Of a stretch of 64,000 nucleotides of DNA, positions 8,201 through 16,272 are shown piece by piece (the stretch's first letter is position 1; every line of letters begins with the position of its first letter). The stretch spans positions 186,001 to 250,000 of the forward strand of contig NZ_VTFS01000004.1 in assembly GCF_009671245.1 (NCBI RefSeq), given 5' to 3'. The DNA comes from Marinicella rhabdoformis (lineage in GTDB: Bacteria; Pseudomonadota; Gammaproteobacteria; Xanthomonadales; Marinicellaceae). Below the pieces are notes generated by a model. The model worked only from the letters and a program-made list of their open reading frames with translations, was not told where the DNA came from and ran no database searches. The position numbers and the translations under genes are program-made.

Positions 8201-9532
8201 CTACAAGATATATCGACTCAAGTCTTCATCTTCAACCACGTCACCCAACACCTTATCCACATGCGCAGCGTCTATCACATAACTTTGGCCTGACTTATCA
8301 GGGGCTTCAAATGCCACCTCATCTAAAACTGTTTCTAAAATGGTATGCAATCTTCTGGCACCAATATTTTCAGTTTTTTCATTCACTGACCAAGCAATTT
8401 GAGCCAACCGCTTGATGCCGTCTGGGGTGAATTGCAAATCCACCTCTTCAGTCCCTAACAACGCCTTGTATTGATCAGTTAAAGCATATTCAGGTTCAGT
8501 CAAAATTCGCTCAAAGTCTTCAGCCGTTAATGCGCGTAATTCAACACGTATAGGTAAACGGCCTTGTAATTCAGGTATCAAGTCGGATGGTTTACTTAAA
8601 TGAAAGGCACCCGATGCAATGAACAAAATATGATCAGTTTTGATTTGACCGTATTTGGTATTCACAACAGACCCTTCAATTAATGGTAACAAATCCCGCT
8701 GCACACCTTCTCGAGAAACCTGTCCTGAACCACCGCCCATGGTGCCTGACTTGGCCACTTTATCAATTTCATCAAGGAATACAATGCCATTGTTTTCAGC
8801 TTGTTCAACAGCTTTTTGACGGATTTCATCTTCATTAATCAGTTGCTGTGCTTCTTCTTCTAACAATATAGGCATGGCTGCAGCAACCGTCATTTTTTTG
8901 GTCTGCTTTTTCTTTTTACCTATATTCTCAAACATACTTTGTAATTGATCAGTCATCTCTTCCATACCAGGAGGACCCATGATGTCCACGCCGCCCATAT
9001 TGGCACTGACTTTGATTTCAATTTCTTTGTCATCTAACAAACCATCACGTAACTTGGTTAAAAACTTACTGCGGGTTTTGCTGTCATCGACCTGTTCTCC
9101 TGGAATCGGCGACTCTCGCTTGGGCAACAAATAATCCAGAATACGCTCTTCAGCAGCTGCCTCTGCTTTTTTAGTCACCAACTTCATTGCTGACTCACGG
9201 GTGCGCTTCATTGAAGATTCCACCAAGTCACGAATGATAGACTCCACATCTTTACCCACATAGCCGACTTCAGTGAATTTTGTGGCTTCAATTTTGATAA
9301 ATGGTGCATCAGCTAAAACAGCCAGCCTTCTGGCAATTTCAGTTTTACCCACTCCAGTAGGCCCAATCATTAATATATTTTTGGGTGTGATTTCTTTCGC
9401 TAAATCCGCATCCAGCTGCATGCGACGCCAGCGGTTTCGTAAAGCCACAGCAACTGATCGTTTGGCATCTTTTTGGCCAATGATGTGCTTGTCTAATTCT
9501 TGTACAATTTCTCTGGGAGTCATGTTTGACAT
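8201..9532 (-). CDS. hslU: ATP-dependent protease ATPase subunit HslU (ClpY)
   Basis: AAA+ unfoldase that feeds substrates to the HslV peptidase in the cytoplasm. 443 residues, equal to E. coli HslU. Walker A GPTGVGKT is at residues 57-64, Walker B is [11 protein letters not shown], the pore loop is in VGYVGKDVE, and the insertion (I) domain carries the GPPGMEEM segment. The C-terminal EDLSRYIL is the tail that docks into HslV. It lies 10 bases after hslV in the usual hslVU order and shares its heat-shock-type promoter. Confidence 0.98.
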   Translation of the reverse strand: MSNMTPREIVQELDKHIIGQKDAKRSVAVALRNRWRRMQLDADLAKEITPKNILMIGPTGVGKTEIARRLAVLADAPFIKIEATKFTEVGYVGKDVESIIRDLVESSMKRTRESAMKLVTKKAEAAAEERILDYLLPKRESPIPGEQVDDSKTRSKFLTKLRDGLLDDKEIEIKVSANMGGVDIMGPPGMEEMTDQLQSMFENIGKKKKQTKKMTVAAAMPILLEEEAQQLINEDEIRQKAVEQAENNGIVFLDEIDKVAKSGTMGGGSGQVSREGVQRDLLPLIEGSVVNTKYGQIKTDHILFIASGAFHLSKPSDLIPELQGRLPIRVELRALTAEDFERILTEPEYALTDQYKALLGTEEVDLQFTPDGIKRLAQIAWSVNEKTENIGARRLHTILETVLDEVAFEAPDKSGQSYVIDAAHVDKVLGDVVEDEDLSRYIL

Positions 9533-9542
9533 AATGTATTCC

Positions 9543-10097
9543 TTAATCCAATTCCAAAGTTTCTATAGTGTGATTTTTGTTGGTATAGATGCAAATATCG
9601 GCCGCAATATTCAGCGACTCTTTAACGACTTTTTCAGCCACTAAATCTGTGTTTCTTATCATCGCCATGGCTGCAGATTGTGCAAAAGGACCACCTGAAC
9701 CAATAGCAATCAAACCATGCTCTGGTTCAATCACATCACCATTTCCTGAAATGATTAATGAAGTTTCTTTGTCAGCCACGGCCAACAAGGCTTCTAAACG
9801 CCCTAAACGACGATCAGTACGCCATTCTTTAGCCATTTCTACAGCAGAACGAACCAAGTGTCCTGAATGTTTTTCTAATTTGGCCTCAAAAACTTCAAAG
9901 AGGGTAAAAGCATCTGCAGTGGCTCCAGCAAAACCCGCCAACACTTGATTCTTATATAGGCGACGAACTTTTCTGGCATTGGACTTCATCACTGTATTGC
10001 CCAAAGTGACCTGACCGTCACCGCCAATCACCACCTGCTTGTCATCTCTGTAACTGACAATGGTGGTGCCCCTGTAATTGTGCATGGATTCTTTCAT
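9543..10097 (-). CDS. hslV: ATP-dependent protease peptidase subunit HslV (ClpQ)
   Basis: Proteasome-like Ntn hydrolase that forms dodecamers with HslU. The catalytic Thr is in [10 protein letters not shown]; in this reading ten residues precede it, so a short propeptide must be removed, unlike E. coli where only Met is removed. An ATG at 10085 (MHNYRGTTI) would leave only six residues and is the other plausible start; neither has a clear Shine-Dalgarno. GGDGQVT and the C-terminal [13 protein letters not shown] segment are typical. 184 residues against 176 in E. coli. Confidence 0.96.
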   Translation of the reverse strand: MKESMHNYRGTTIVSYRDDKQVVIGGDGQVTLGNTVMKSNARKVRRLYKNQVLAGFAGATADAFTLFEVFEAKLEKHSGHLVRSAVEMAKEWRTDRRLGRLEALLAVADKETSLIISGNGDVIEPEHGLIAIGSGGPFAQSAAMAMIRNTDLVAEKVVKESLNIAADICIYTNKNHTIETLELD

Positions 10098-10124
10098 GGT
10101 TGTATTTTTTAATGAGAACCACTT

Positions 10125-10152
10125 AGATGGGTTGTTTTATTGAAATTTCAAA
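10125..10152 (-). promoter_or_regulatory. Sigma-32 (heat-shock) type promoter of hslVU
   Basis: On the minus strand TTTGAAA (10152-10146), 14 bases, then CCCATCT (10131-10125) closely match the sigma-32 consensus CTTGAAA-N11-16-CCCATNT. The predicted start is about 20 bases before the hslV ATG. hslVU is a classic RpoH target, so sequence and context agree. Confidence 0.8.
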
Positions 10153-10153
10153 T

Positions 10154-10182
10154 AAAAAAAGCACCCCAGGAGGTGCTTTTTT
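10154..10182 (-). terminator. Terminator upstream of hslVU
   Basis: GCACC/GGTGC stem (10161-10176, loop of six) flanked by A and T runs on both sides, so it can work in both directions. It ends the transcript of the gene at 10201-10716 and directly abuts the sigma-32 -35 box of hslVU, isolating the heat-shock operon. Confidence 0.85.
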
Positions 10183-10200
10183 ATGGAAACATGGACTGTA

Positions 10201-10716
10201 TTACCAGCCGCGAGACCTTTTAGATTTGCGGTAACGGCGATTTCGAACCCGAGACACGGCTTCTTGGTCCTTGATTTTACCCCAATCATCTAAAGTAAAA
10301 GGCCCATTTTTTGCATACACCATGCGGGCACGGCAAAAATCTTTATATTCCAACATTTCTTCTTCTGCATCATCCATGGTGCCATCAATAACAATACAGT
10401 CATCAACATAACCAATGCCCGGAATATGATCAGGAATCACATCATTGTCATCGACAAAATAACGGATGGTCGCGTTTATTTTTTCTTTGTTTGCCTCACT
10501 GACTTTCCAAGTTTTGTCTTCAACCATGCTCAACATCATCTGTAAACAGCCCACTTGGTCAACCACATAGCCGTCATCACAGCTGTTGCGAATTTCAACA
10601 ATTTTTTCCTTGGCTTCTTTAACGTCACCGGCATCAATATTACTGCCGTGCTCTTCGATAAATTTATTAAAATGTTCTTTGACTTGATCATCAATGTCAA
10701 TTGAAATGGTCGCCAT
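10201..10716 (-). CDS. Acidic protein with a DUF1232-like segment
   Basis: 171 residues, soluble and strongly acidic until a basic tail (RVRNRRYRKSKRSRGW). The middle segment YFVDDNDVIPDHIPGIGYVDD resembles the DUF1232/YkvA signature (Y-x-D-L-IPD-x-P-x-iGyLDD), but the flanking hydrophobic helices normal for that family are absent, so it may be a soluble derivative. The acidic body and Arg/Lys-rich tail suggest a nucleic-acid or protein contact; that is a guess. Single gene between a divergent peptidase and the hslVU terminator. No function assigned. Confidence 0.7.
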   Translation of the reverse strand: MATISIDIDDQVKEHFNKFIEEHGSNIDAGDVKEAKEKIVEIRNSCDDGYVVDQVGCLQMMLSMVEDKTWKVSEANKEKINATIRYFVDDNDVIPDHIPGIGYVDDCIVIDGTMDDAEEEMLEYKDFCRARMVYAKNGPFTLDDWGKIKDQEAVSRVRNRRYRKSKRSRGW

Positions 10717-10762
10717 ACAATACTCCCAAAATATGTTTAATTAATAATTTTAAACTAAAACC

Positions 10763-10783
10763 TTTGGAATTCCGTCTTCCAAA
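10763..10783. promoter_or_regulatory. Inverted repeat between divergent genes
   Basis: TTTGGAA-N7-TTCCAAA is a perfect 7-bp inverted repeat in the ~100-base gap between the DUF1232-like gene and the M48 peptidase gene. It could be an operator for a dimeric regulator acting on one or both promoters. No regulator gene is adjacent, so its partner is unknown. Confidence 0.35.
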
Positions 10784-10813
10784 AGTCATGTTTAGTCGTG
10801 ATAAACTCAATCT

Positions 10814-11464
10814 ATGAGCAAAAACTTTAACTTATTATACGTATTCATCGCCTTGTTGTTACTTTTTTTTATGGCAACTTCAGAAGCGGCTACGAAAACA
10901 ACGGCAGTCAAACAGCGCATTGAATTGATTAAAAGAAATGGTTTGATTGAAGCTACCATTTTCAAACAGCGGTGTCAAAAAATTACAAACCAACTCAAAA
11001 TCACAAACCAGTGTCTGCTCTTAAATAGTGATGACATCAATGCTTTTGCTTTTTCCGATGGGGTGATCATGATTACATGGGGGCTGCTTAAACGCACTCA
11101 TAACCCTGACCAATTGGCTCATATCATTTCACATGAAAGCAGTCACATTATACTCAAACACCACCAACATTTAGCCAACTTCATCAATAAGCCACCTGTC
11201 TTCTTTCCCAAAACAAAGTTAAAAAAATTACGACAAAGTCAAGAAATAGAGGCTGATCAAATCGCAACCAAACAACTCAAACGGTATGGTTTTGATACCG
11301 CTCAAATTCACCACCTTTGGCAACAGCTTTTAAACACAGAGACAGAAAACAAATGGGCAGACCATCAAAGCCTTAACCAACGCATTGAATCCAACATGCT
11401 TAAAATCCCTTTAGATAATGACAGCTTGTGGCAAACCATGATTCATGACCTTTCGCAGAGGTAA
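10814..11464 (+). CDS. M48-family metallopeptidase, exported
   Basis: 216 residues. A hydrophobic N-terminal segment (LLYVFIALLLLFFMATSEAA) acts as signal peptide or anchor, so the domain faces the periplasm. The zinc site is HESSH at residues 107-111 with the third ligand in EIEAD (Glu144...Asp148), the HEXXH...EXXXD pattern of M48 (BepA/LoiP/HtpX relatives). BepA-like TPR repeats are absent and it is short, so it resembles LoiP/YcaL. It is followed 29 bases later by two GTPase genes and may be co-transcribed with them. The substrate is unknown. Confidence 0.82.
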   Translation: MSKNFNLLYVFIALLLLFFMATSEAATKTTAVKQRIELIKRNGLIEATIFKQRCQKITNQLKITNQCLLLNSDDINAFAFSDGVIMITWGLLKRTHNPDQLAHIISHESSHIILKHHQHLANFINKPPVFFPKTKLKKLRQSQEIEADQIATKQLKRYGFDTAQIHHLWQQLLNTETENKWADHQSLNQRIESNMLKIPLDNDSLWQTMIHDLSQR

Positions 11465-11493
11465 TTCCTACAAAAGCCACTTATAATCACCTA

Positions 11494-12951
11494 ATGAAAT
11501 GGAACCCTAAAAACTTAATCGCATTGGCCGCCGCCTTTATGGGCTTGCTGGCTGTTGTGTTGGTCTTGGTGTTGGCAGAAAAATTATTGGCCATATGGCA
11601 TTATTTACAACAAGCGCCGTTGTGGCTGGTTTTTATTTATGCCACCATTCTGGCTTTTGTCGCTTTATTCCCTTTGTGGCTGTTGCTCAAAATCAATCGC
11701 AAAAAAAGCACGCATTCAGCAGCACCAAGTCACAACTTTAATTTAGATGAATCAGGTTTAAATCAACACCTGATCACAGAACAACAACGGGGTGTTGATA
11801 CCCAAGCGGCAGAAAGTGAGTTATCAGAATTAAACAGGCGCCGAGATCTCGGCTTATTCCATTTAACTTTATTTGGTCATGCCTCAAGTGGTAAGTCCAG
11901 CTTAATCAAAGCCCTGATGCCAAACAGCGACATCGAAACTGATGTCATCAAAGGCACCACAACATCAATCCAACAATACCAATATGGGCAGTTGATGCTT
12001 GCCGACGTGCCTGGCTTTGATGCCGTTGATCAAGTGGAATTAACCGAGCGTGCTTTGGAAGAAGCACAGCGTGCACATGTGGTGGTTTTTCTACTGGATG
12101 GCGACCTCAGTCGCACTGAGATGAACTTATTCCATGCACTCCGACATGTGAATAAACCGATGGTTTTGGCACTGAATAAAATTGATTTGTATGACGAGGA
12201 CCAAAAACAAGCCTTAACACAAGCCATTGAAGACAAAACGCGCTCACTCTTTCCCGTTGTCCGCATCACCACTGGTGGCCAAGAAACACTGACAGTTCAA
12301 AAAACAGATGGCACCACCAGCACCCAAACACGTCCGAGAGCGAGCGACATCAAACCACTGATTGATGCCATAGAACAAGTCATAGCAGGCAATGAATCTG
12401 CGTTGCACCGATTTCGTGATGCAGGCTTCCTCATGCTGGCAGAACAAAAACTCAACCAAGCCAGTCAATCATATAACGACCAAAAAGCCAAAGACATCAT
12501 CCAAAGTCATACGCACAAAGCGATTGTTGGCGCCTTGGCGTCAGTGGCACCTGGTTCAGATTTGGTCATTCAAGGCACCATTGGCACACAATTGGTCAGG
12601 TCACTTTGTCAGCTGTATCAAGTCGAAGTCAACCAATTGCAAATTGATACCGTGCTTAAAGCCACCGGTGGCAAACTCAAAACCTCTACTTCGTTGATAT
12701 TAGCCATATCTGGTAATGCATTGAAATCTTTTCCTGGGTTAGGCACCGCAGCCGGTGGTATCATGCACGCTGTGGCCTATGGCCTGATTTTTAATTCACT
12801 GGGTCAAGCAGTACACCTAAGCCTTCAACAACATGGGCAACTGGACAGCGAGAAGACCCAAAAAACATTTGAGGAATTGCTCATTGGCTCTTCGCACGGC
12901 TTGGCAAAAGATTTGGCGAAAATGGCGCTCAAAATCAGCCGAAAAAAATAA
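11494..12951 (+). CDS. Membrane-anchored GTPase with DUF697 domain
   Basis: 485 residues. Two transmembrane helices (about residues 8-35 and 42-66) precede a GTPase domain: G1 GHASSGKS (128-135), G3 DVPGFD (171-176), G4 NKID (228-231). The C-terminal part (VGALASVAPGSDLVIQGTIGTQLVRSLCQLY) looks like DUF697, the membrane-associating helical domain of YcjF-like and Era-like GTPases. Such proteins are often dynamin-like or stress linked, but I cannot name a substrate. The next GTPase gene overlaps it, so the two probably work together. Confidence 0.82.
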   Translation: MKWNPKNLIALAAAFMGLLAVVLVLVLAEKLLAIWHYLQQAPLWLVFIYATILAFVALFPLWLLLKINRKKSTHSAAPSHNFNLDESGLNQHLITEQQRGVDTQAAESELSELNRRRDLGLFHLTLFGHASSGKSSLIKALMPNSDIETDVIKGTTTSIQQYQYGQLMLADVPGFDAVDQVELTERALEEAQRAHVVVFLLDGDLSRTEMNLFHALRHVNKPMVLALNKIDLYDEDQKQALTQAIEDKTRSLFPVVRITTGGQETLTVQKTDGTTSTQTRPRASDIKPLIDAIEQVIAGNESALHRFRDAGFLMLAEQKLNQASQSYNDQKAKDIIQSHTHKAIVGALASVAPGSDLVIQGTIGTQLVRSLCQLYQVEVNQLQIDTVLKATGGKLKTSTSLILAISGNALKSFPGLGTAAGGIMHAVAYGLIFNSLGQAVHLSLQQHGQLDSEKTQKTFEELLIGSSHGLAKDLAKMALKISRKK

Positions 12952-14245
12952 ACAACCTGTCGCAATAGAAGCCTCAGATCAACAAAAAGCCTTGAACAGT
13001 TTGAGGCAATTGTTCGATGACGACTCCATTCCGGCCGCCGTCCGTGCCCAACTGAAAAACCAATACGCTTCTGTTCAACAACTGATAGAAAAGCTAGAAA
13101 AGCAACAAATTCATATCGTCGCTTATGGCAAAGTCAGTACAGGTAAGTCATCATTACTGAATGCATTGATGGGTTCACACCATTTTGCTATCAGTCCGCT
13201 TCATGGCGAAACCAAGAACAACCAGCCCTTGGACTGGCAATCCATGCAACAACAGTCCATCGTCTTGATTGACACTCCAGGCACCGATGAATTTGATGGC
13301 GAGGTAAGGGAAAAAATGGCCAAACAAGCGGCACAACAAGCAGACATTGTTCTGTTTGTGTTGGCAGGTGACTTAAGTGAATCAGAACTCAATCAATTGA
13401 ATTTGATTGCGTCTCCTGAAAAAGCCGTACTGCTGGTGCTCAACAAATCTGACCTTTACAGCCCTGATGAAATACAGCGCATTCAACAATCTTTGAATGA
13501 AAAAACCCAACATTTGAATGTGCGATTGGTGACGGCCGCATCTGACCCCAGGCCTCAAGTTATTCTGATACAACAACCCGATGGCAGCGAACACCAAGAA
13601 ACCAAAAATGTTGATCCTGATGTGATTAATTTGAAAAACGAAATTTGGCACATATTGGAACAAGAAGGGAAAACATTATCAGCACTGAACGCCAGCCTGT
13701 TCGCCACTGATATTAACAGGCAAGTGGCAGAAAACATCGTCCAATTAAGACAAAATGCCGCCACAAAAATCATAAAGACCTACTGCTTAGCCAAAGGCAT
13801 TGGCGTTGCTTGCAACCCCATACCTGTCGCCGACTTACTCTTTGCAGCAGGCATTGATGTGGCCATGATCAGACAATTATCAAGGCTTTATGGATTAAAT
13901 CTGAGCAAATCTGATGCGGCCAAATTGACCGCAACCATCATGGCACAATTGGCCTTGTTGATGGGTGCAGTTTGGGGTGTAAACCTGCTGTCATCCGCCC
14001 TGAAAACTGTCAGCGTCGGCCTGTCAACAACGCTCACCGCCACTGCGCAAGGTGCTTTGGGTTACTATGCCACTTACTTGGTGGGGAAAATTGCGCAACA
14101 GTATTTTGCTCAGGGCAATTCATGGGGTGATGACGGTCCAAAAGCTTTGGCACAAAGCATAGTCAAAAAACTAGACAGGAATTCGATACTCCAAGAGGCC
14201 AGCGATCAAATCATGGCGCTATTAAAAAACAAACCCAAAAAATAA
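12884..14245 (+). CDS. Second DUF697-type GTPase
   Basis: GTPase with G1 YGKVSTGKSS, G3 DTPGTDEF, G4 NKSD, and a C-terminal DUF697-like region (IIKTYCLAKGIGVACNPIP, then VADLLFAAGIDVAMIRQLSRLYG) with two hydrophobic stretches that could bind membrane. The reading frame is open from an ATG at 12833, but the TTG at 12884 has a strong Shine-Dalgarno (GAGGAA, 12871-12876) at good distance and gives 453 residues; I prefer it. Either way the gene overlaps the end of the preceding GTPase by tens of bases. It lacks that protein's N-terminal transmembrane pair, so this is a membrane plus soluble GTPase couple. Confidence 0.8.
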   Translation: MALRTAWQKIWRKWRSKSAEKNKQPVAIEASDQQKALNSLRQLFDDDSIPAAVRAQLKNQYASVQQLIEKLEKQQIHIVAYGKVSTGKSSLLNALMGSHHFAISPLHGETKNNQPLDWQSMQQQSIVLIDTPGTDEFDGEVREKMAKQAAQQADIVLFVLAGDLSESELNQLNLIASPEKAVLLVLNKSDLYSPDEIQRIQQSLNEKTQHLNVRLVTAASDPRPQVILIQQPDGSEHQETKNVDPDVINLKNEIWHILEQEGKTLSALNASLFATDINRQVAENIVQLRQNAATKIIKTYCLAKGIGVACNPIPVADLLFAAGIDVAMIRQLSRLYGLNLSKSDAAKLTATIMAQLALLMGAVWGVNLLSSALKTVSVGLSTTLTATAQGALGYYATYLVGKIAQQYFAQGNSWGDDGPKALAQSIVKKLDRNSILQEASDQIMALLKNKPKK

Positions 14246-14272
14246 TATTTTCAAAAGCTTTCTGCCAAGGTG

Positions 14273-16255
14273 TTATTCCTTCAACATCGCCATGATGGCA
14301 TCAAAATTTTGCTGACTTTGTTCTTTTTGATCGGCTTCAGATTTTTTAACACCGGGGTGTCCAGCAGCCAGTTCATGGGGGATTTCATCTAAGAAACGGC
14401 TGGCACCTTTTGGACCCGATTCGTCTTCACCAAACCGACTTTTGCGTTTTTTAATGTAAGAAATTCTCAAATTATTCATTGCACGGGTCATGCCGACATA
14501 CATCAACCTTCGCTCTTCCTCTACGCCTTGTTCACCACCATTGTCTTCATCGTCGGCTATGGAATTTCTGTGGGGCAAAATACCTTCTTCTACACCCACC
14601 ATATACACTTGAGAAAACTCCAGGCCTTTGGCTGCGTGTAGGGTCATCATGCGGATACCAGGCTCGCCCTCTTCTTCATCATTGCTGGTTTGTAAAGACA
14701 AGTAATTCATCAGTTCATCCAAATTACTGGCTTTATTCTTACTCAAGGCTTCAATCCACTTGAGACAATCTTTGACTAATTTAACCTTACTGATTTTTGC
14801 CACTTTATTATTCGCATTGATGTTGACCCAGTTGACAAAATCTAACTGCTTAAATAAGCTGTTAGCAATGTCGTTCGGTCGGCCTTTCATCTTCTGGTGT
14901 TGCTTTATCAAATGACAAAAGTGAGCCAACTTCTTTTGTACTGCAGGGGTTAAACCCGCTGCGATGTGCGGTGATTGAGCTGCCTGTAAAAAGGTCATTT
15001 TTTGTTTAGCCGCAGCCCCTGTGATGTGTTTTACTGACTGTAGTCCGATACCTCGCTTGGGTGTGTTGATGACTCGTAGAAACGCCGCATTGTCTCTGGG
15101 GTTTACCAGCAACCGCAGGTAAGCCATCATGTCTTTAATTTCTGTATAATCAAAGAATGACCGGCCACCTGACATTTGATAGGGCAAATTATGACTGCGC
15201 AATTGTTGCTCAAATAATTTGGCTTGGTGGTTACTGCGATAAAGGATGGCAAAATCGGTATAAGGTAATTGTGACACCCTGTGGTGAAACATGATGTCAG
15301 TAACTATCGCTTCAGCTTCAGCTTCTGGACTGTCATATACCAGAATTTGAATCGCATCACCTGTCCCCAAATCACTCCAGATTTTTTTTTCAAAAGGGTG
15401 TGGATTGTTTTGAACCACTGCATTGGCTGCTTCTAAAATCGTACTAGAAGAACGGTAATTTTGCTCTAATTTTTGCACTTTCAAACTTGGGAAGTCTTGT
15501 TGTAGCAACTGTAAATTCTCTGGTTGTGCACCTCGCCAGCCGTAGATAGATTGATCATCATCTCCCACACACGTGAGGTGGTCACCATTCCCCATTAAGG
15601 CCCTGAGCATTTGATATTGACTGGCGTTGGTGTCTTGGTATTCATCCACCATCAAATAACCAATATGACTCTGCCACCTTTTTCTGACTGTTTCATTTTG
15701 TTGTAACAACCACAAACTTTGTAATATTAAATCATCAAAATCCATGGCATTGATGTGTTGCATGTGGTCTAAATAGTGTTGATATAATTCAATGGCCATC
15801 GGTACAGAGCTTTCAGTTTGTGTTGGTGCCAGACCGGCATTTTTCCAACCCGATATCTGCCATTGCAACTGGTTTACCACTTCTTTTTTTATCCCTGAGG
15901 GCAGTAAATCTTTGATGATTTTTTGAGTTTCAGATGCATCTAAAATACTGAAGCCGGCATGGTATGGTGTGTGTGTTATTTCTTGCTGAAGTATTTTTAA
16001 GCCCAAGGCATGAAATGTTGAAATCCTAATTCGCTCTCCCCCTTTGACTAAGGCTGCTGCCCGTTCACTCATCTCTTTGGCTGCTTTGTTAGTGAATGTG
16101 ATGGCAAATATCCGCTCAACTGGGCAAGCGCCTGTATTAACCAAATGGGCCATTTTTTCAGTGATCACACGTGTTTTTCCACACCCGGCACCTGCCAATA
16201 CCAATAAGGGACTGGCGGTATACGTGACCGCTTTTTGTTGTTGTGAGTTGAGCAT
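14273..16255 (-). CDS. rep: ATP-dependent DNA helicase Rep
   Basis: Superfamily 1A 3'-5' helicase that helps replication forks past bound proteins. 660 residues (E. coli Rep 673). Motif I is AGAGCGKT (residues 21-28; the usual form is AGAGSGKT), motif Ia TFTNKAAKEM, motif II VDEYQDTN, motif III GDDDQSIYGWRGA, motif V/VI MTLHAAKGLEF and EERRLMYVGMTRA. The C-terminal tail is Lys/Gln-rich (KKSEADQKEQSQQ) as in Rep, where it contacts DnaB. UvrD is the alternative, but length and the DEYQDTN/SQYQML context favour Rep. Confidence 0.92.
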   Translation of the reverse strand: MLNSQQQKAVTYTASPLLVLAGAGCGKTRVITEKMAHLVNTGACPVERIFAITFTNKAAKEMSERAAALVKGGERIRISTFHALGLKILQQEITHTPYHAGFSILDASETQKIIKDLLPSGIKKEVVNQLQWQISGWKNAGLAPTQTESSVPMAIELYQHYLDHMQHINAMDFDDLILQSLWLLQQNETVRKRWQSHIGYLMVDEYQDTNASQYQMLRALMGNGDHLTCVGDDDQSIYGWRGAQPENLQLLQQDFPSLKVQKLEQNYRSSSTILEAANAVVQNNPHPFEKKIWSDLGTGDAIQILVYDSPEAEAEAIVTDIMFHHRVSQLPYTDFAILYRSNHQAKLFEQQLRSHNLPYQMSGGRSFFDYTEIKDMMAYLRLLVNPRDNAAFLRVINTPKRGIGLQSVKHITGAAAKQKMTFLQAAQSPHIAAGLTPAVQKKLAHFCHLIKQHQKMKGRPNDIANSLFKQLDFVNWVNINANNKVAKISKVKLVKDCLKWIEALSKNKASNLDELMNYLSLQTSNDEEEGEPGIRMMTLHAAKGLEFSQVYMVGVEEGILPHRNSIADDEDNGGEQGVEEERRLMYVGMTRAMNNLRISYIKKRKSRFGEDESGPKGASRFLDEIPHELAAGHPGVKKSEADQKEQSQQNFDAIMAMLKE

Positions 16256-16272
16256 ATCTCAGATTCGAAAAA

